A stretch of DNA of 64,000 bases, taken from contig JARBJD010000163.1 in the NCBI GenBank assembly GCA_033064195.1, positions 1 to 64,000 on the forward strand, read 5' to 3'. How positions within the stretch are numbered: the first letter of the stretch is position 1; the number at the start of each line of letters is the position of its first letter. The notes beneath the pieces were generated by a model. It had not been told where the DNA came from, did no database searches, and saw only the letters and a program-made list of their open reading frames with translations. The stretch comes from Blattamonas nauphoetae. Lineage: Eukaryota > Preaxostyla > Oxymonadida. Position numbers and translations under genes: made by a program. Positions 22,401-33,334 of the stretch are shown here, one piece after another.

Positions 22401-25400
22401 AGCAAAACACCATCTCCCAGTTTAATTCCAACAAACGTCTTGGAACAGAACAATTGTACGTTCTGAACAGACGAGCTCAGCCACACAAACTTGGAACAAC
22501 TCTCGTTGCTCCGTCGATTCTGATCAACCCCGTTGTCAACGACGAAACCAGTCGTGCGGAGGGACAGGTGCTCGAGAACGAACGATTCTCCGATGCGATG
22601 CCAATGGCTGCTGGTAGCGCAGGGAGTCATCGAATGATGTCAAAAAAGAGACATGGGGGAATGAGTGGATACGATAGATTCGGAACAATCGATCAGGGAA
22701 CCCTCGATTGGATGAAGACTGCATCATTAGTCAAACCAAACTTAACAGTCCAAGCTGGTCCACATGCTGAAATTCTTCTCGCAGGGAAGGACGAACTAAG
22801 TGGACGCACTGTCTGTACCGTGATCGTCACTGATGAAGACAGAACTCTCTGTCGAAGAATCACTCTCACGTTGCCTCCTCAACCATCAGATGCTGAAGAC
22901 ACAAATCGCACGGAAGTTCGAATGATGCAGCCATTTGACGAAGACAAGCATTTTGTGGAGACGAACAAAGCATCGCTTATTCTCCCTCAGTCAGCCTTCG
23001 ACAATTGGCCTCCTCCGAGTGCTTCAACTCTTCCACATCCATTTTACACAATGATCGGAAAACGATCAATCCAGATCGGAGACATGAGCGCAGTCAAACA
23101 CGAACAGTTTGCCTCCATGCGAGGATTGTTCCATCTCATGGTCAGTATCTTCGGGGCAGTAAGCGGTTCAACGCCTCTCACTCGTCTCAAGAAATTCGAA
23201 GAACTTTTTGGACAACTGGGAAGTCTCAACGAATCCGAGAAAATCAAGAGATACTCTCAGATGCCTTGTCATGAAACAAATCTGTTTTATTTCCACAAAG
23301 CACCAACACTGTTTTCATCATCAATTGCTCCATCACTGAAGAACAAAAAGGAGAAACGAATCATGGATTACTATGTCACAGGAAGTGCTACCGAGGACCA
23401 GCTCCTCCGCCTCATCAAGCCGAATGTTTTCGCCCAACTGAATGCATTGGAACAGATCCTTGTTGTTGAAATGCTCGTCGGTATACTCATCGGAACCAAA
23501 GATCCAGTAAAAGCGGAACAAGCACAATCTTATGCACAAAACTTCCTCAGGACTGTGAAACATCGAGTCACAAGTCATCCAGAAAACAAAGAACGTGATG
23601 CCAAGCTCTTTGAGATTGCACTGAAAGCCGGCCTCGGAGGAGATGTAGGTTCCATCCAGAAGGACGATAGTTCACACTCACCCTTCGCACCGGGTGCTCC
23701 TCAACCAGAAGCCCTTGCATTCGAATGCTGTGACGAAGACTGTGACTGTGACGGGGGCTGTTTCGGTGCTCAAAGTCGTAGTTTATGTGCTGCAGATTGT
23801 TGTGGTTTCGGTGCTCCAAGTGGTGGCATGAATTGCATGGCTGCATGTGCGCCGCAATGTATGATGGCCTGCAACGCTTATCCAGCCCCACAAATGCCCC
23901 CGCAAATGGCCACACAAATGCCAGGTGGAGGTCCCAGAATGGCCAGAATGTGCTGTATGTCTAATATGGCTCCAGCTCGACGTTCAAATCGTCCATCATC
24001 ACAAATGCAAAAGCAAATGCAAATGCCGTTCAGGCAAGCAGATGACACCAAGGAATACAGAGAATGCGAGTATTATGAAGAGAAAGGAGGCGGCCTCAAT
24101 CTCATCTCATGGAATCGATTTTGGTGCGATTATGCTTACTTCCTCCTCGAAGATACTGCTCTCGGACGAAGAACCTCACCAACCCCGAAACGACCGCCAT
24201 TCGCCTCTCCAAACATTTTGGATTGTCACACAACCTTTACTGAAGCGGCATGTGCGTTGGCTGTCTCGGATTTGAGCGAACAAAACAACGCCAGACTCAA
24301 CTTGAAAGTTGTCGCCGGAGAAAGTGGCCTCAGCGGAATCGTGGAAGGAGATGTCCCAGGTCTGTTCTTTGTGAAGGAAACCCAAGCTCAAGAAGCCAAT
24401 CCTTCTGAAGCCAAAAACAGACTCTCAAGCTTGATTGTTCAGGAGTTCGTGATTGATCCAGCCGACGCCACTATTGTTGACGAGGATGGACAGCACAGCC
24501 GAAAATACGTCCCTCCAACAAAGCTCCGTCCAAAACAAGCGTACACCTGCGACACAATTCTCAGCAATACATCAAGTGCTTCCCTGGAACTGGATATTTT
24601 GCTCCAAATTCCACAGGGTTCGATGCCAGTCTCAGGCGGATTCTACACAAAGACACTCCACCGTCGTTTGAGAGAGTACTCGACGGAGATCTTGAGCTAT
24701 TCGTTCTACTTCCCACAGCCAGGTGAGTTTACTCATTATCCTGCTCACGTGATGAGAAAAGAACGAATCGTTGCCATTGGAAAAGGACTTGGTCATCGCG
24801 ATGACGGAGAGAACGGAAAACTCATTGTCAAAGAGGCAACAGATGACACCACACTGCAAGAGGAGGACGAAACATGGGCTCACCTGTCGCAAGTGGCTGA
24901 TGATGCTCGACTTCTGGACTTCTTGGCCAATGGAAATATCCTCCGTGTCGACGTGAATCTCAGCGATATTTGCTGGAGACTCCAGAGTAAGGAGATGTTC
25001 GAACGAATCCTCCCAATACTTGAACAACGAGGCGTGTACCATCGAGAAATTTGGAGCTATGCTCTCAAACACGAAGGCCCAATCCGAGCGATTGAAGCGT
25101 ATCTGTCAGATGGAAACAACACATTGACTCGATATATTCCCAACATCCAGAAAATCGAAAGTTCACTTTACACATTCGATCCTGTTGCCAATCACACCTT
25201 CAACCTGTATGAGTATCGCCCACTCATCAACCCGAGAACGTTCCGTCTTGGACGACAAAAGGAGATCCCAAATGCCAACCTCAACAGGGAATACAAACAA
25301 TACCTCCTCTTCCTCGCACATCGTGGAAGAGGGCTTCTTCCGCCAACTGCGACGAAGCCTCTCCTCTGCAGTGACGACAAGCTGATTATGTCATACTATC

Positions 25401-26410
25401 TGATTCTCCAAGACCGTTTGGACGAGGCTCGAGAAATGTTCAATCAAATTCCTCCCTCGTTTGGGAAGGAGGGACGAGTTGATGAAGAGATGGTCATTCA
25501 ATATGCATACATGTCCGGCTACCTCGACTTTTCGAAGCCGTGGACTGATCATCCCGACGATCCATCAAAACATCTCTCCGAAGCACGTCGTGTCGTTGCT
25601 GAATTCGAGCATGTCAAACTGCGCCGTTGGAGGGACATGTTCGATGAACTCAAGAGACAACTGGAAGTGATCGATTCAGCTTTCTCACCAGTTCGGAGAA
25701 CCGAAACAGAAGACGATACAGACATGATCTTGGTGGAAGACGAGTCACGAAGAGAGATCAAACGCCAAAAGCAGCTCCAAGCAGCGCAGAAACAGGCGCC
25801 ATCTCTTGTCATATCATTAAACAAGGAAACATTTGACGTTCTGATCACTCAAAAGAATGGAAAGAGCGAGACAGCACTCGTAAAGTTCTATCCAGTCGAC
25901 ATTGAACTGTTGTTCTCTCTCAACCCGTTCATCAGAGATAGTGGCGAGAAATGTTCGATTGTGACACCATCGACAACCCTGACAATTCCCCTGTCAAAGG
26001 ACGGAGAAGAGATTGCAGAAACAACAACCCTCGCCATTCCAACCGAATTCAGAAACCGAAACGTGATGATCTCCGTGGAATACGAAACCCTCACAAAGAC
26101 TCTCTCTTTGTTTGACCATTCCATGACTATCGATGTCTTTGAACAAGCAGGTCGTCTTCAAGTCCGCGACAAAACGACCAAGCGTCCACTTGCTTCTGTC
26201 TACGTGAAAGCATACTTACGCCAGAACAGTGGAGACAAAGGCGAATTCCAGAAAGATGGATTCACCGATCTAACAGGAACCTTTGATTATGCATCTGTGA
26301 ATAAGGAGAAGGGATCGACCGGAGGATTCTCTGGAGCGCGATTTTCGATCCTGGTGATGAGCGCCAACAGCGGCTCCGATGTCATCGAAGTAAGTGCACC
26401 AGCACAATAA
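19406..26410 (+). CDS. Large multidomain protein with macroglobulin-like C-terminal module
   Basis: This intronless gene encodes about 2,334 residues from the first well-placed ATG (MQDSVEQSFL). I do not recognise the family by name. The N-terminal third is mostly helical; the middle looks like successive beta domains (VFIVDVFGAGQTSRAL and following). A Cys/Met-rich segment follows (CDEDCDCDGGC, CMMACNAY, PPQMATQMPGGG). Near the C-terminus a helical TPR-like stretch (YYLILQDRLDEAREMF) precedes a beta module ending with KRPLASVYVKAYLRQ and KDGFTDLTGTFDYAS. That last pattern resembles bacterial alpha-2-macroglobulin-like proteins. There is no signal peptide or membrane span, so it is probably cytosolic. 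It is divergent from the kinesin gene and ends 200 bp from the nucleoporin gene in convergent orientation. Confidence 0.75.
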   Translation: MQDSVEQSFLEAFVFADDANDRLKSLEQLTPSSEQFLYYSILHEQLLSPNVETDKERALMKELKGINEYQHSAHHLLDLRRKLMSFDGDSEQNKRKTIQYIRDDLLQMRFTHQRQLVGGSQRVQDGEQLASVLNQDKLSLSRFLKNNTNSQPEQYLSPLGKFKHFQMTDNDRDMERLLHSLPSATHPLTMSLVKRVYNKHKQFDRIQVPLSLTQMQALLKEFPRIREDSAFVTQYLQRLVPTSEVDVDRDIEAQTEYYTKLWSFALTLSVGQTDIKLGLMHSCLDFDWKQHVPNKARFDEYIKIPQQGVSVFQRDYSRSHSTSTQFNMNQAIVTQNAIHIKPNMEQTVPDQLIHNYLLFFLGSGTRVEEYSQFFNERLLHNLFIEARAIKGQLEGISLTSEDNRQLAQLRDRIDLNFVDWNKTVIDTDDQISLEIAVKNVKKLQMKVYEMNTHHYFTKEKQQIPLNIDLDGLSPSFEREIDFSSTPPIIQHIEKLPLEELNGRSGVFIVDVFGAGQTSRALIKKGSLRLLERPTVNGQALLVLNENNVVVPKERAAVWIDGIKYTRTASDDAITDLQPDEILIPFSSRNGRTHKKIILNDTSTGLCALMDFEHLSENYSFSCQIYVDREELIQFKTAHVLLRPSLHCNNTPSSVSLVENVIVTVKATDLDGIPTTKQFDDVVFVDNELTCLEVMIGDNLSAFTVEVQGRIRIVSDLNRPQDVSASRSFHVNQINSSFGVVCCELQQCSTRGYVLKVNGKAGEAIGSIPVDFSFNWREYSRQGLLTERLGTDANGEIVLGALSEISQFSATLHTGNQQCTFTFSVDSNEQGGDQDVLEDNPDQIVTIEGADTPVALPVREGDKDKLFLLSMTRDWTPLTDCSEFLTVKSGLIIISGKAPAGDYTLFDWSSGSTIRVSIIRSTQELRGTTVIGRNKIGVCRRSATAIEKVSQADNGDVKIRLLNPTASTRVHAFISSFQPVFDAQANLALSNRVQDSIETQQNTISQFNSNKRLGTEQLYVLNRRAQPHKLGTTLVAPSILINPVVNDETSRAEGQVLENERFSDAMPMAAGSAGSHRMMSKKRHGGMSGYDRFGTIDQGTLDWMKTASLVKPNLTVQAGPHAEILLAGKDELSGRTVCTVIVTDEDRTLCRRITLTLPPQPSDAEDTNRTEVRMMQPFDEDKHFVETNKASLILPQSAFDNWPPPSASTLPHPFYTMIGKRSIQIGDMSAVKHEQFASMRGLFHLMVSIFGAVSGSTPLTRLKKFEELFGQLGSLNESEKIKRYSQMPCHETNLFYFHKAPTLFSSSIAPSLKNKKEKRIMDYYVTGSATEDQLLRLIKPNVFAQLNALEQILVVEMLVGILIGTKDPVKAEQAQSYAQNFLRTVKHRVTSHPENKERDAKLFEIALKAGLGGDVGSIQKDDSSHSPFAPGAPQPEALAFECCDEDCDCDGGCFGAQSRSLCAADCCGFGAPSGGMNCMAACAPQCMMACNAYPAPQMPPQMATQMPGGGPRMARMCCMSNMAPARRSNRPSSQMQKQMQMPFRQADDTKEYRECEYYEEKGGGLNLISWNRFWCDYAYFLLEDTALGRRTSPTPKRPPFASPNILDCHTTFTEAACALAVSDLSEQNNARLNLKVVAGESGLSGIVEGDVPGLFFVKETQAQEANPSEAKNRLSSLIVQEFVIDPADATIVDEDGQHSRKYVPPTKLRPKQAYTCDTILSNTSSASLELDILLQIPQGSMPVSGGFYTKTLHRRLREYSTEILSYSFYFPQPGEFTHYPAHVMRKERIVAIGKGLGHRDDGENGKLIVKEATDDTTLQEEDETWAHLSQVADDARLLDFLANGNILRVDVNLSDICWRLQSKEMFERILPILEQRGVYHREIWSYALKHEGPIRAIEAYLSDGNNTLTRYIPNIQKIESSLYTFDPVANHTFNLYEYRPLINPRTFRLGRQKEIPNANLNREYKQYLLFLAHRGRGLLPPTATKPLLCSDDKLIMSYYLILQDRLDEAREMFNQIPPSFGKEGRVDEEMVIQYAYMSGYLDFSKPWTDHPDDPSKHLSEARRVVAEFEHVKLRRWRDMFDELKRQLEVIDSAFSPVRRTETEDDTDMILVEDESRREIKRQKQLQAAQKQAPSLVISLNKETFDVLITQKNGKSETALVKFYPVDIELLFSLNPFIRDSGEKCSIVTPSTTLTIPLSKDGEEIAETTTLAIPTEFRNRNVMISVEYETLTKTLSLFDHSMTIDVFEQAGRLQVRDKTTKRPLASVYVKAYLRQNSGDKGEFQKDGFTDLTGTFDYASVNKEKGSTGGFSGARFSILVMSANSGSDVIEVSAPAQ

Positions 26411-26610
26411 CCAGTTACTGTTTATTTCTAGTTATCTTTCCATACTCATTTCTCAGTTCCACAATCTTTCTTCCTTTTTCAGAAAATGAGTGATTTAATC
26501 ACTGTTTCAGGTGTCCTCTGGAGTGTCCGGTTCCAAGTGGGACACATCATAAAAATCTGCCAAATCTAATTCTTATCAACATGAAATGAGGAAATAAAAG
26601 ATTAAAGTTC

Positions 26611-29500
26611 TCAAAAACTGTTTTGTGTCTTTGCACTTGAGAATGGATTCTGTGGGGTAAATGTCGTTCCTCCAAACGAATTTGCATTCGATCCAAAGCC
26701 TCCTCCTGTACCAAATCCACCACCCGAATTTGCTCCGAATCCTCCAGCAGTGTTGGTTCCGAATCCACCACCTGTATTTGCCCCAAACCCACTTTGTACG
26801 TTTGTTCCGAATCCCCCTCCAGTACCAAATCCACCACCAGAATTCGCTCCAAATCCACCAGCTGTGTTGGCTCCGAATCCTCCAGTTGTGTTGGCTCCGA
26901 ATCCTCCTTGAGTGTTTGTCCCGAATCCACTTTGTACGTTTGTTCCGAATCCGCTTTGTGCATTCGTCCCGAACCCGCCTGCTGGCTTGGCCCCAAAACC
27001 ACTTTGTGCATTTGTGCCAAATCCACCAGCTGTATTCGATCCAAATCCTCCGCTTGTGTTTGTGTTGACTCCAAATCCACCACCAGTGTTTGCGTTAACT
27101 CCAAATCCACTTTGTGCATTCGTTCCAAACCCCCCACTCTGATTTGTGGTCCCAAACCCACTTTGTGCATTTGTGCCAAATCCACCACCTGTATTCGACC
27201 CAAATCCTCCGCTGGTGTTTGTGTTGGCTCCGAATCCACTTTGAACGTTGGTCCCGAAACCGCCTTGTGGACTGCTCCCAAAACCACTTTGTGCAGTCGT
27301 GCCAAATCCGGCGGTGTTTGTGTTGGTTGAACCAAACCCCCCACTTTGGACTGTTCCGAAGCCTCCGGCAGTGTTTGTATTTCCCCCAAAGCCACTTCCA
27401 GGCGCTGTCCCACCAAAGCCCGTGCTTGCTGGATTTGTGTTTGTTCCAAAGCCTTGTTGGGTTTGTGGCGTCTGAGCACCGAATCCTGTTGTCGCCGCCG
27501 GAGCTGGGTTTGTCCCAAATCCCCCCGCTGCCGCATTTGCTGGTGCTGGAGTCGATGAGAAAGGGTTCGAAATAGTAAAGGCCGGGGTCGCTGCTGGGGC
27601 CGCCTGTGGTGCACTCCCAAAAGGAGATGAAGTTGCTGGTTGGGCAGCCGGAGTCTGTGCCGCAACCGCTTGGAAAGGATTCACGAAAGATGTCGCTGGC
27701 GCCGGATTCGAAGCAGCCGGAGCAGGAGCAACAACAGGAGTTTGAGAAAGTGAAAATGGATTGGCGACCACTGGAGCTGGTTGATCTGCGGGCTTCACAG
27801 GCGTACTGAGTGACGACTCAGGCGGTTTGTTGAAGGGTGATGCAGCAGGAACTGCCGGCTGAGGGATCGTTGAGGCCGCCTTCTCCGATGTGGATTGTGC
27901 AGTCGCTGTGACTGGAGTCGGCAAAGAAGGCTGAATTGGAGCTGCTGGTGCTGTCGTTGTGGTTGATGGGGCTGGAGTGGGTAATGAAAACGACTGTGCT
28001 CCCGAAAAAGGGTTTGAGACACCGAAACTACTTCCTGCTCCCTTCGAGAAAGGATTGGATGTGTCCCCAAATGGATTTGTCGGCTTTATTTCTGGTTTTG
28101 TTGTGTCCGTTGTTGCGGCTGGTTTGGGTTGAGCGGCGAATGGGTTTGCGATTGGTGTTTCTGGTTTCTTCTCGATCTTCGTAGGTGTGGTAAATGGATT
28201 TTTGTCTGCATCTATCACTGGCGACGACATTGGATTGCTTTTTTGCTCAGGTACTTTTGGGATACTGGGTAACGAAAAGGGTTGATTTCCGCCAAATGTT
28301 GAGGTCTTGTCAGATGAAATAGACGATGATACTGCGGGTTTTGTGACGAGTTTTGAAGCATTTGATGATATTTCCTTTGTTTGAGTTTCAGTTTGTTCGG
28401 GTGAATCAGTTATTTTGAAGAGTGAAGGCATTCGTCGGTTGATGGTGTTGGTCTGCCGAATACGAGCTAACATGGGCAGAGGAGAACGAGTGTCTGTGAT
28501 TGCAGCCCCCGCCATGGGCGTATTGGAGTATGTAACCATCGACTGTGGTGAGTAAGTGATTGACGGATTTTCAGTCGGGTTGAGGATTTGCGTGGCGCTG
28601 AGTGACGGAGAGACCAATACATGTTTCGACTTTTGCTTTCTCCTTTCTTTCTTTTCCCTTTTACGTTGAATTCTTCTTTCCTTTTGTTCATGAGCGAGGA
28701 GTTTGATCAAGATCAACTCATTCTTTCGCTTTGATTTTTCGATTTGAAGTTGCTTATTTTTTTCCACAGAGGAAACTTCCAGAGTATGTTGTGGTTGCTG
28801 GATTGTTTGGCTGCTTTCGTATTGGTTCAGAATTTGTGTTGAAGACAACTCCGGGGTTGGGAAAGCGAGCGGATGTGTTGATTGAGGTAGTATTTGACTT
28901 GGAACAAACATTGAATGATCGGATTCTTGGCTTTTCTGAGGGGTTTGTTCATTTTTCATCCTGAGGGATCGATACCATCGATGGAGTCGTGATTTTGCTT
29001 TGTTGTAGTATGATTCCTTCGCTGAAGGCAATGTGCTTTGTGACTGAGATGAAGTGTTAGATTTATTGGATGGACGTGGGAGGATTTTCCCAATGAGGGC
29101 TGTTGGTTGTTTGTAAAATGGAATTTTTCGTGGAAGGAGTTGTGTTGTGGTTAGTGATTGAGTTGGATGATGAGATGAATTCAGAGAGGATGATGAAATG
29201 TTCTGTGAGGTGTGAGGCGGTGGGGAGTGGCGAATGGATTGAATCTCAGAGGAATGTGTGATGGATGAAGATGTTTGTGTGGCTGCAATCGAAGGTGTAC
29301 CCTTTGAGAGGTTTTGGAATTGAATTTTCCGATGAATTTTTTCATCAAATAGAGATCCTATGCAAATTAAAACCAATATATGACAATAGGGGTTGGAATG
29401 ACTGATAGAGGGTGGAGAACAAACTTTCGAGATCAATTGTTTGGTCAGGGACTAGTGACGATTGAAATCGTTTGACTTTAACCACTCGGGTTGATTCATT
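26611..29500 (-). CDS. FG-repeat nucleoporin
   Basis: The C-terminal half is dominated by GFG and FG repeats spaced by Asn/Thr/Ser/Gly/Gln (for example NTNTSGGFGSNTGGGFG), and it ends NPFSSAKTQNSF. Upstream are NPF-containing Pro/Ala/Thr-rich linkers and a basic N-terminal region (KSRLHRWYRSLRMKN). This is the cohesive FG domain of the nuclear pore barrier, which binds transport receptors. The main exon ends at 29357; a 67-nt intron (29358-29424, donor GTTTGT, acceptor CATAG) joins an upstream exon reading PDQTIDLE in frame with RSLFDE. The true start lies upstream of 29425 and was not resolved, so the right-hand coordinate is approximate. Nup98-type or POM121-type ancestry is possible. Confidence 0.8.
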
Positions 29501-29643
29501 TTCACCCTGAGAATCACTTCGTAGATGAACGTGTTCAGAAGGAAGATGAAGAAAAAAAAAGCAGACGATTTTTTGGTGAGAAGAACCGCAGCAGCAACAA
29601 TAGAGGTTGCTGCAACAGTGACAGAAACAGGATTGTCAAACAT
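29452..29643 (-). other. Possible transmembrane-encoding exon or small membrane protein
   Basis: A 63-residue open frame from ATG at 29643 has two hydrophobic spans, NPVSVTVAATSIVAAAVLL and SAFFFFIFLLNTFIYEVIL, then a short basic tail. It overlaps the inferred first exon of the nucleoporin gene in another frame. It may be a separate small membrane protein, an upstream exon of the nucleoporin gene, or chance. No family was recognised. Bases 29656-29901 hold no other convincing gene. Confidence 0.25.
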
Positions 29644-29901
29644 GACTGGAAACACACGGTTTGCGTGATCAAACCCAAAAGAAAATAATCGTGACCAGTT
29701 GAACGAACAACATCACAACACATTGACAGGTTAGTTGTCTTGTATTTCAAGTCTTTAAAACAAAGTGCTAGAAAGGAACAAAGGTAATACTCACAAAAGA
29801 AAGCAAAGGCTCGCATGACAAACATATAATCTCTGCTACAGAAAGAGTAGGAGACAATTAATTTGTGCTTTGCCTAAAATGCGTCAAGAATCGTTAGTCT
29901 G

Positions 29902-32900
29902 TCAGCGTGGTCGACACGCTGAATGATACGCAGCGATATGTAAATATCCAACAATAAATAGGCTTGGAATGGCGATGGTGGAAAAAACGAAGGAAGCACC
30001 CATTGAAGAGAGGAGAGAGATATTGACACCGATGATGGTGATGGACATCACTGAATAAAACAACGAAAGAGGCAGCGGAAGGAAAGAGCGCGTGAATTTA
30101 GGCGGAGTGAGTTCTGATGATGGGCTGAAGAGTGTCTGAAGGAGGGAAGATGTTGGCTTTCGTTTGTGTGGAGAGATATGTATTTGATATTCATCCTGAC
30201 GTGACCCTATCCTCTTCGCTGTTCTTGTCTTCGTCTGGTTGCTCCCTGCCCACCAATGCGCAACAACAGCAACCGTCGGCATGATTGCAAATGAGAGAAA
30301 CATCATCCAATACACCTGGCCTGTATCCGTATCTTTGTTCCAGCTCCCTCCTTGTTCGTTCTTTCGGATATAAAGCTTGATTGGCTTAATGGGTGGCACA
30401 GGATGACCGGAGACGAGTGGGACGTGCGGGGCCACGAAGTACCCAACAGTAACCAAAAAGAAGACTGACAAAGGAAGGTGATAATAAGGGTACAGCTCAA
30501 GGACGAGAAACTGGCAGAATCGAACAGAAAATTTAGGGTGAGGTCGAGAGAGAGAAAAAGTTGGAGGATCCGGCGAGAGGATGCCGAGGGAAACAAGATC
30601 ACTAAGAAAATGTTGGCTGTTGCGAGAGGCAAAGCCTGAGAGAGGGAGAGGAGTGGTGCTTGTGGGGATGGGGGAAGGTGAGGATGGGATGTCAGATTCT
30701 GATTTAGGTGGAGTTTGCTTTCGTTTCTTTGAGAATTCTTTCCGTTTCTGTCTTATTGACTTCCGCACAATTCGGTAGGAAAGAATCCGTCGTCTGAAAC
30801 GATCAAGTTTCTCCGCAAAGGTGTACGGAAGGAGATAGACCAGGAATGGGACAACCGTGTCGAGATGCAGACGTGATCCGAAGGCAACAAGCGAAGAAAA
30901 GAGCGAACGAGGGTTGGACGGGTTGATGTCCGCAGTGGAGAGGAGTGGTGTCGGGTTGGAAACAACTTCATTCAAAGTTTTGTGAATCCTCGACATGACG
31001 ACAGTGAATGGAGGATGTGCCGAAGTTGTGTTGTGGTGGCTTCGGGTTTGGTGTTTGTTTGACAAATGAGTTGTATTTCGCTTTTTCTTTTTCGTTGTTT
31101 TCGATTGTTGTTTCTTCTGGTGTGCCCTTCTCCTTTTCAGTGTTTTCGCTGTGTCGGTCTTTCCCATAATTGGCTTATTTTGTGTTGGACCGACTTGACG
31201 TGTCTTCACCTTCTCCAAAAAATACCCCACAAGTCCAAGGAACCTTGCAGCAACAAACACTCCAACCAAAATGTCAGTTTGAATCCGGTTCGTCATCGGG
31301 ACCATCTGTGTCGCTGGAAGTTGAAAGATGAACCTGAAGAGTGTGGCTGACGGGATTGTCGTATGTCCCGTGACTGAAAAGGTGTGTGGAGGCGATGTAT
31401 AAGTGAGAGGAGAGAGAGGAAGAAGAATTTGTTTCTGAGGAGTCGAGAGTGACGTGAAAGAGCCTGAAAACGACGACGAGAGACGGGGTTTGTGATGAAG
31501 ATCCGACTCTAGAATCACAAACATTGTGTACACAGGATGTTCTACAAACGACTTTGGATTCCACTCGGCAACAAAGAGAGGCCTTGAATTAGTTTGGCCT
31601 GGCTCGCCTTTCGCTCGTCTCAACACAAACCACCGTCCTTCCTCCTCCTCCTTCCGTTGGAACAACCAGAACGGCTCGGGAATAGAACTGTCAGGGTACG
31701 AATTATGCTTTCCAGGAAAAATCACAACTCGTGCTTTCGTAATTTCAACGTGAGAATACAGAAGAACACGAATGTGTGTTGAGTTCTGTACGATTGACCA
31801 TTGCGAGCGAGAGGTGATTTGTGAGGTTGTGGGTGGATTCAACACAACGGCAAAGGCGAAGTCCGGTTGAGTTAGTGACAGGTTTGCCTCAGGCTTTTGA
31901 ATCGAGTTCTCAATCCAAAGGCGCGTTGGTGACGAGTGAGGAGTGGAGTCTCGTGATTCGTTGTTTGATTTCCATTTCCATTTCTCGTTCGTCCAATCAG
32001 CATCACGAAATCCAACAATTCCATGATCCACAAAGAAGAGTCTCGCCGCCCGACGAGTGCTAAAGGCCCCAACATTCAGTTCGTGTGAAGCCTTCGTGAA
32101 ATGGTGCTTGTGTGAGGGAGAGCGAGTGTAAATGCTACGAGCAATGTTGGTTCCGTGGATATGCCCGTTTAGGAGTCCAAAAATCGGGCGAAGTTCTTCA
32201 AAGAGGAGCGAAAAGAAAATCACCGAAAGAAGGACAAACCAGGCCTCTGACCTCGCAAAAGTTCCAAAAGATCAGATCTCAGCGGCTCGTTCATTGACAG
32301 GAGAGAACCATGTGTGAAAATAAAGGTTCCGAGTGAGTTGTTGGTGTTCATTTTGCGAAGTGCTTCAAAGAATTCTGACCGTCGCTCAAGAACGCCAATA
32401 TCCCCAGAACCACACTGAGGATAGCCTGCCATATATCCACACGGTTGGACGAGTGCTTGAGAGAGAGACGGATAAAAACATGAAAAAGAGAGACGAGTCC
32501 AAACATGGCTCTAAGATAGTGTCGAGAAGAATAAGCGAAATAGTGGGATTTGTAGCATATTGTGGGAGAAAGAGTGGGTCAGGTTCGATGGGTATGGAGT
32601 TTGAGACGAGGTATTTGAGTTGAGGGCCACATGAAGAATAGAAGCGAAAACGATCATCATCAGTGAAAGAATTGATGATGCCCACAGCTATTTACAATAT
32701 AACAACATAAAAATCACACACAATCATGGTTTCCTCGCATATCCATCCAAAAATCGCATTTTCCCCAATCACGTGAGGAGATGGGACGGTAATACTCTTC
32801 CCATTCAGTATCATTATGCATTGTTTTTCGCCTGAAAGAAGAATATTGACAAATAAATGAGAAACAAAAGAGTACTGAAAGTCGTTGCGAACATAAGTGA

Positions 32901-33277
32901 ATAGAATGCTCTAACAAAAGAAACCACAAACCCCGACATCTGGTGGACGAGATCTCCAGAAACAACCACTTTGTCAGGTTTAATCAATCGTTCAACAATT
33001 TCTGAGACAAATGATCTAGGAGGCCGGAAACTGAAAAAATGTGATACTCCCATTCTTGTCCGGAAATAAATCTGGCACTAACATGAATGTCGGAAATATG
33101 CATGAAGGTTGCAATTCCTGTAACTTGGTCTGCTAGGACAGCATCAGGAGTGCAAATTTTGGCTGCATCCTCTGGAAAGAGTTGTGGAGCACGATTCAGA
33201 TATATCCGAGAGTGGGCAATTCCAAAAGATATAATAGATAACAGGAACCAGAATAAAGAGGCACAAAAGCAGAGCAT
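29902..33277 (-). CDS. TMEM62-like membrane calcineurin-type phosphoesterase
   Basis: About 1,013 residues in six exons. Introns are near 33002-33078, then 32832-32931, 32688-32721, 32426-32504 and 32196-32239 (31-100 nt class). The N-terminus is a signal anchor (FWFLLSIISFGIAHS). Metallophosphoesterase motifs follow in order: HISDIH (about 60-65), VVSGDL, MRGNHD, FTHGS and NGHIHG, the metal-binding set. After the enzyme domain, STHIRVLLYSHVEI and VAEWNPKSF match the beta domain of TMEM62. The C-terminal third has several membrane spans. Substrate unknown. The first intron is uncertain: the in-frame model skips an FRPPRSF segment that related proteins would be expected to keep. Confidence 0.85.
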
Positions 33278-33334
33278 TTCAAAAGCGTTGTGATCACAAC
33301 TTGAATGTTGGAATGATCATATCCCGCAGGATAG

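Noticed and set aside
26661-27575. Open frames opposite the FG repeats
   Set aside because: Low-complexity mirrors of the FG repeat codons.
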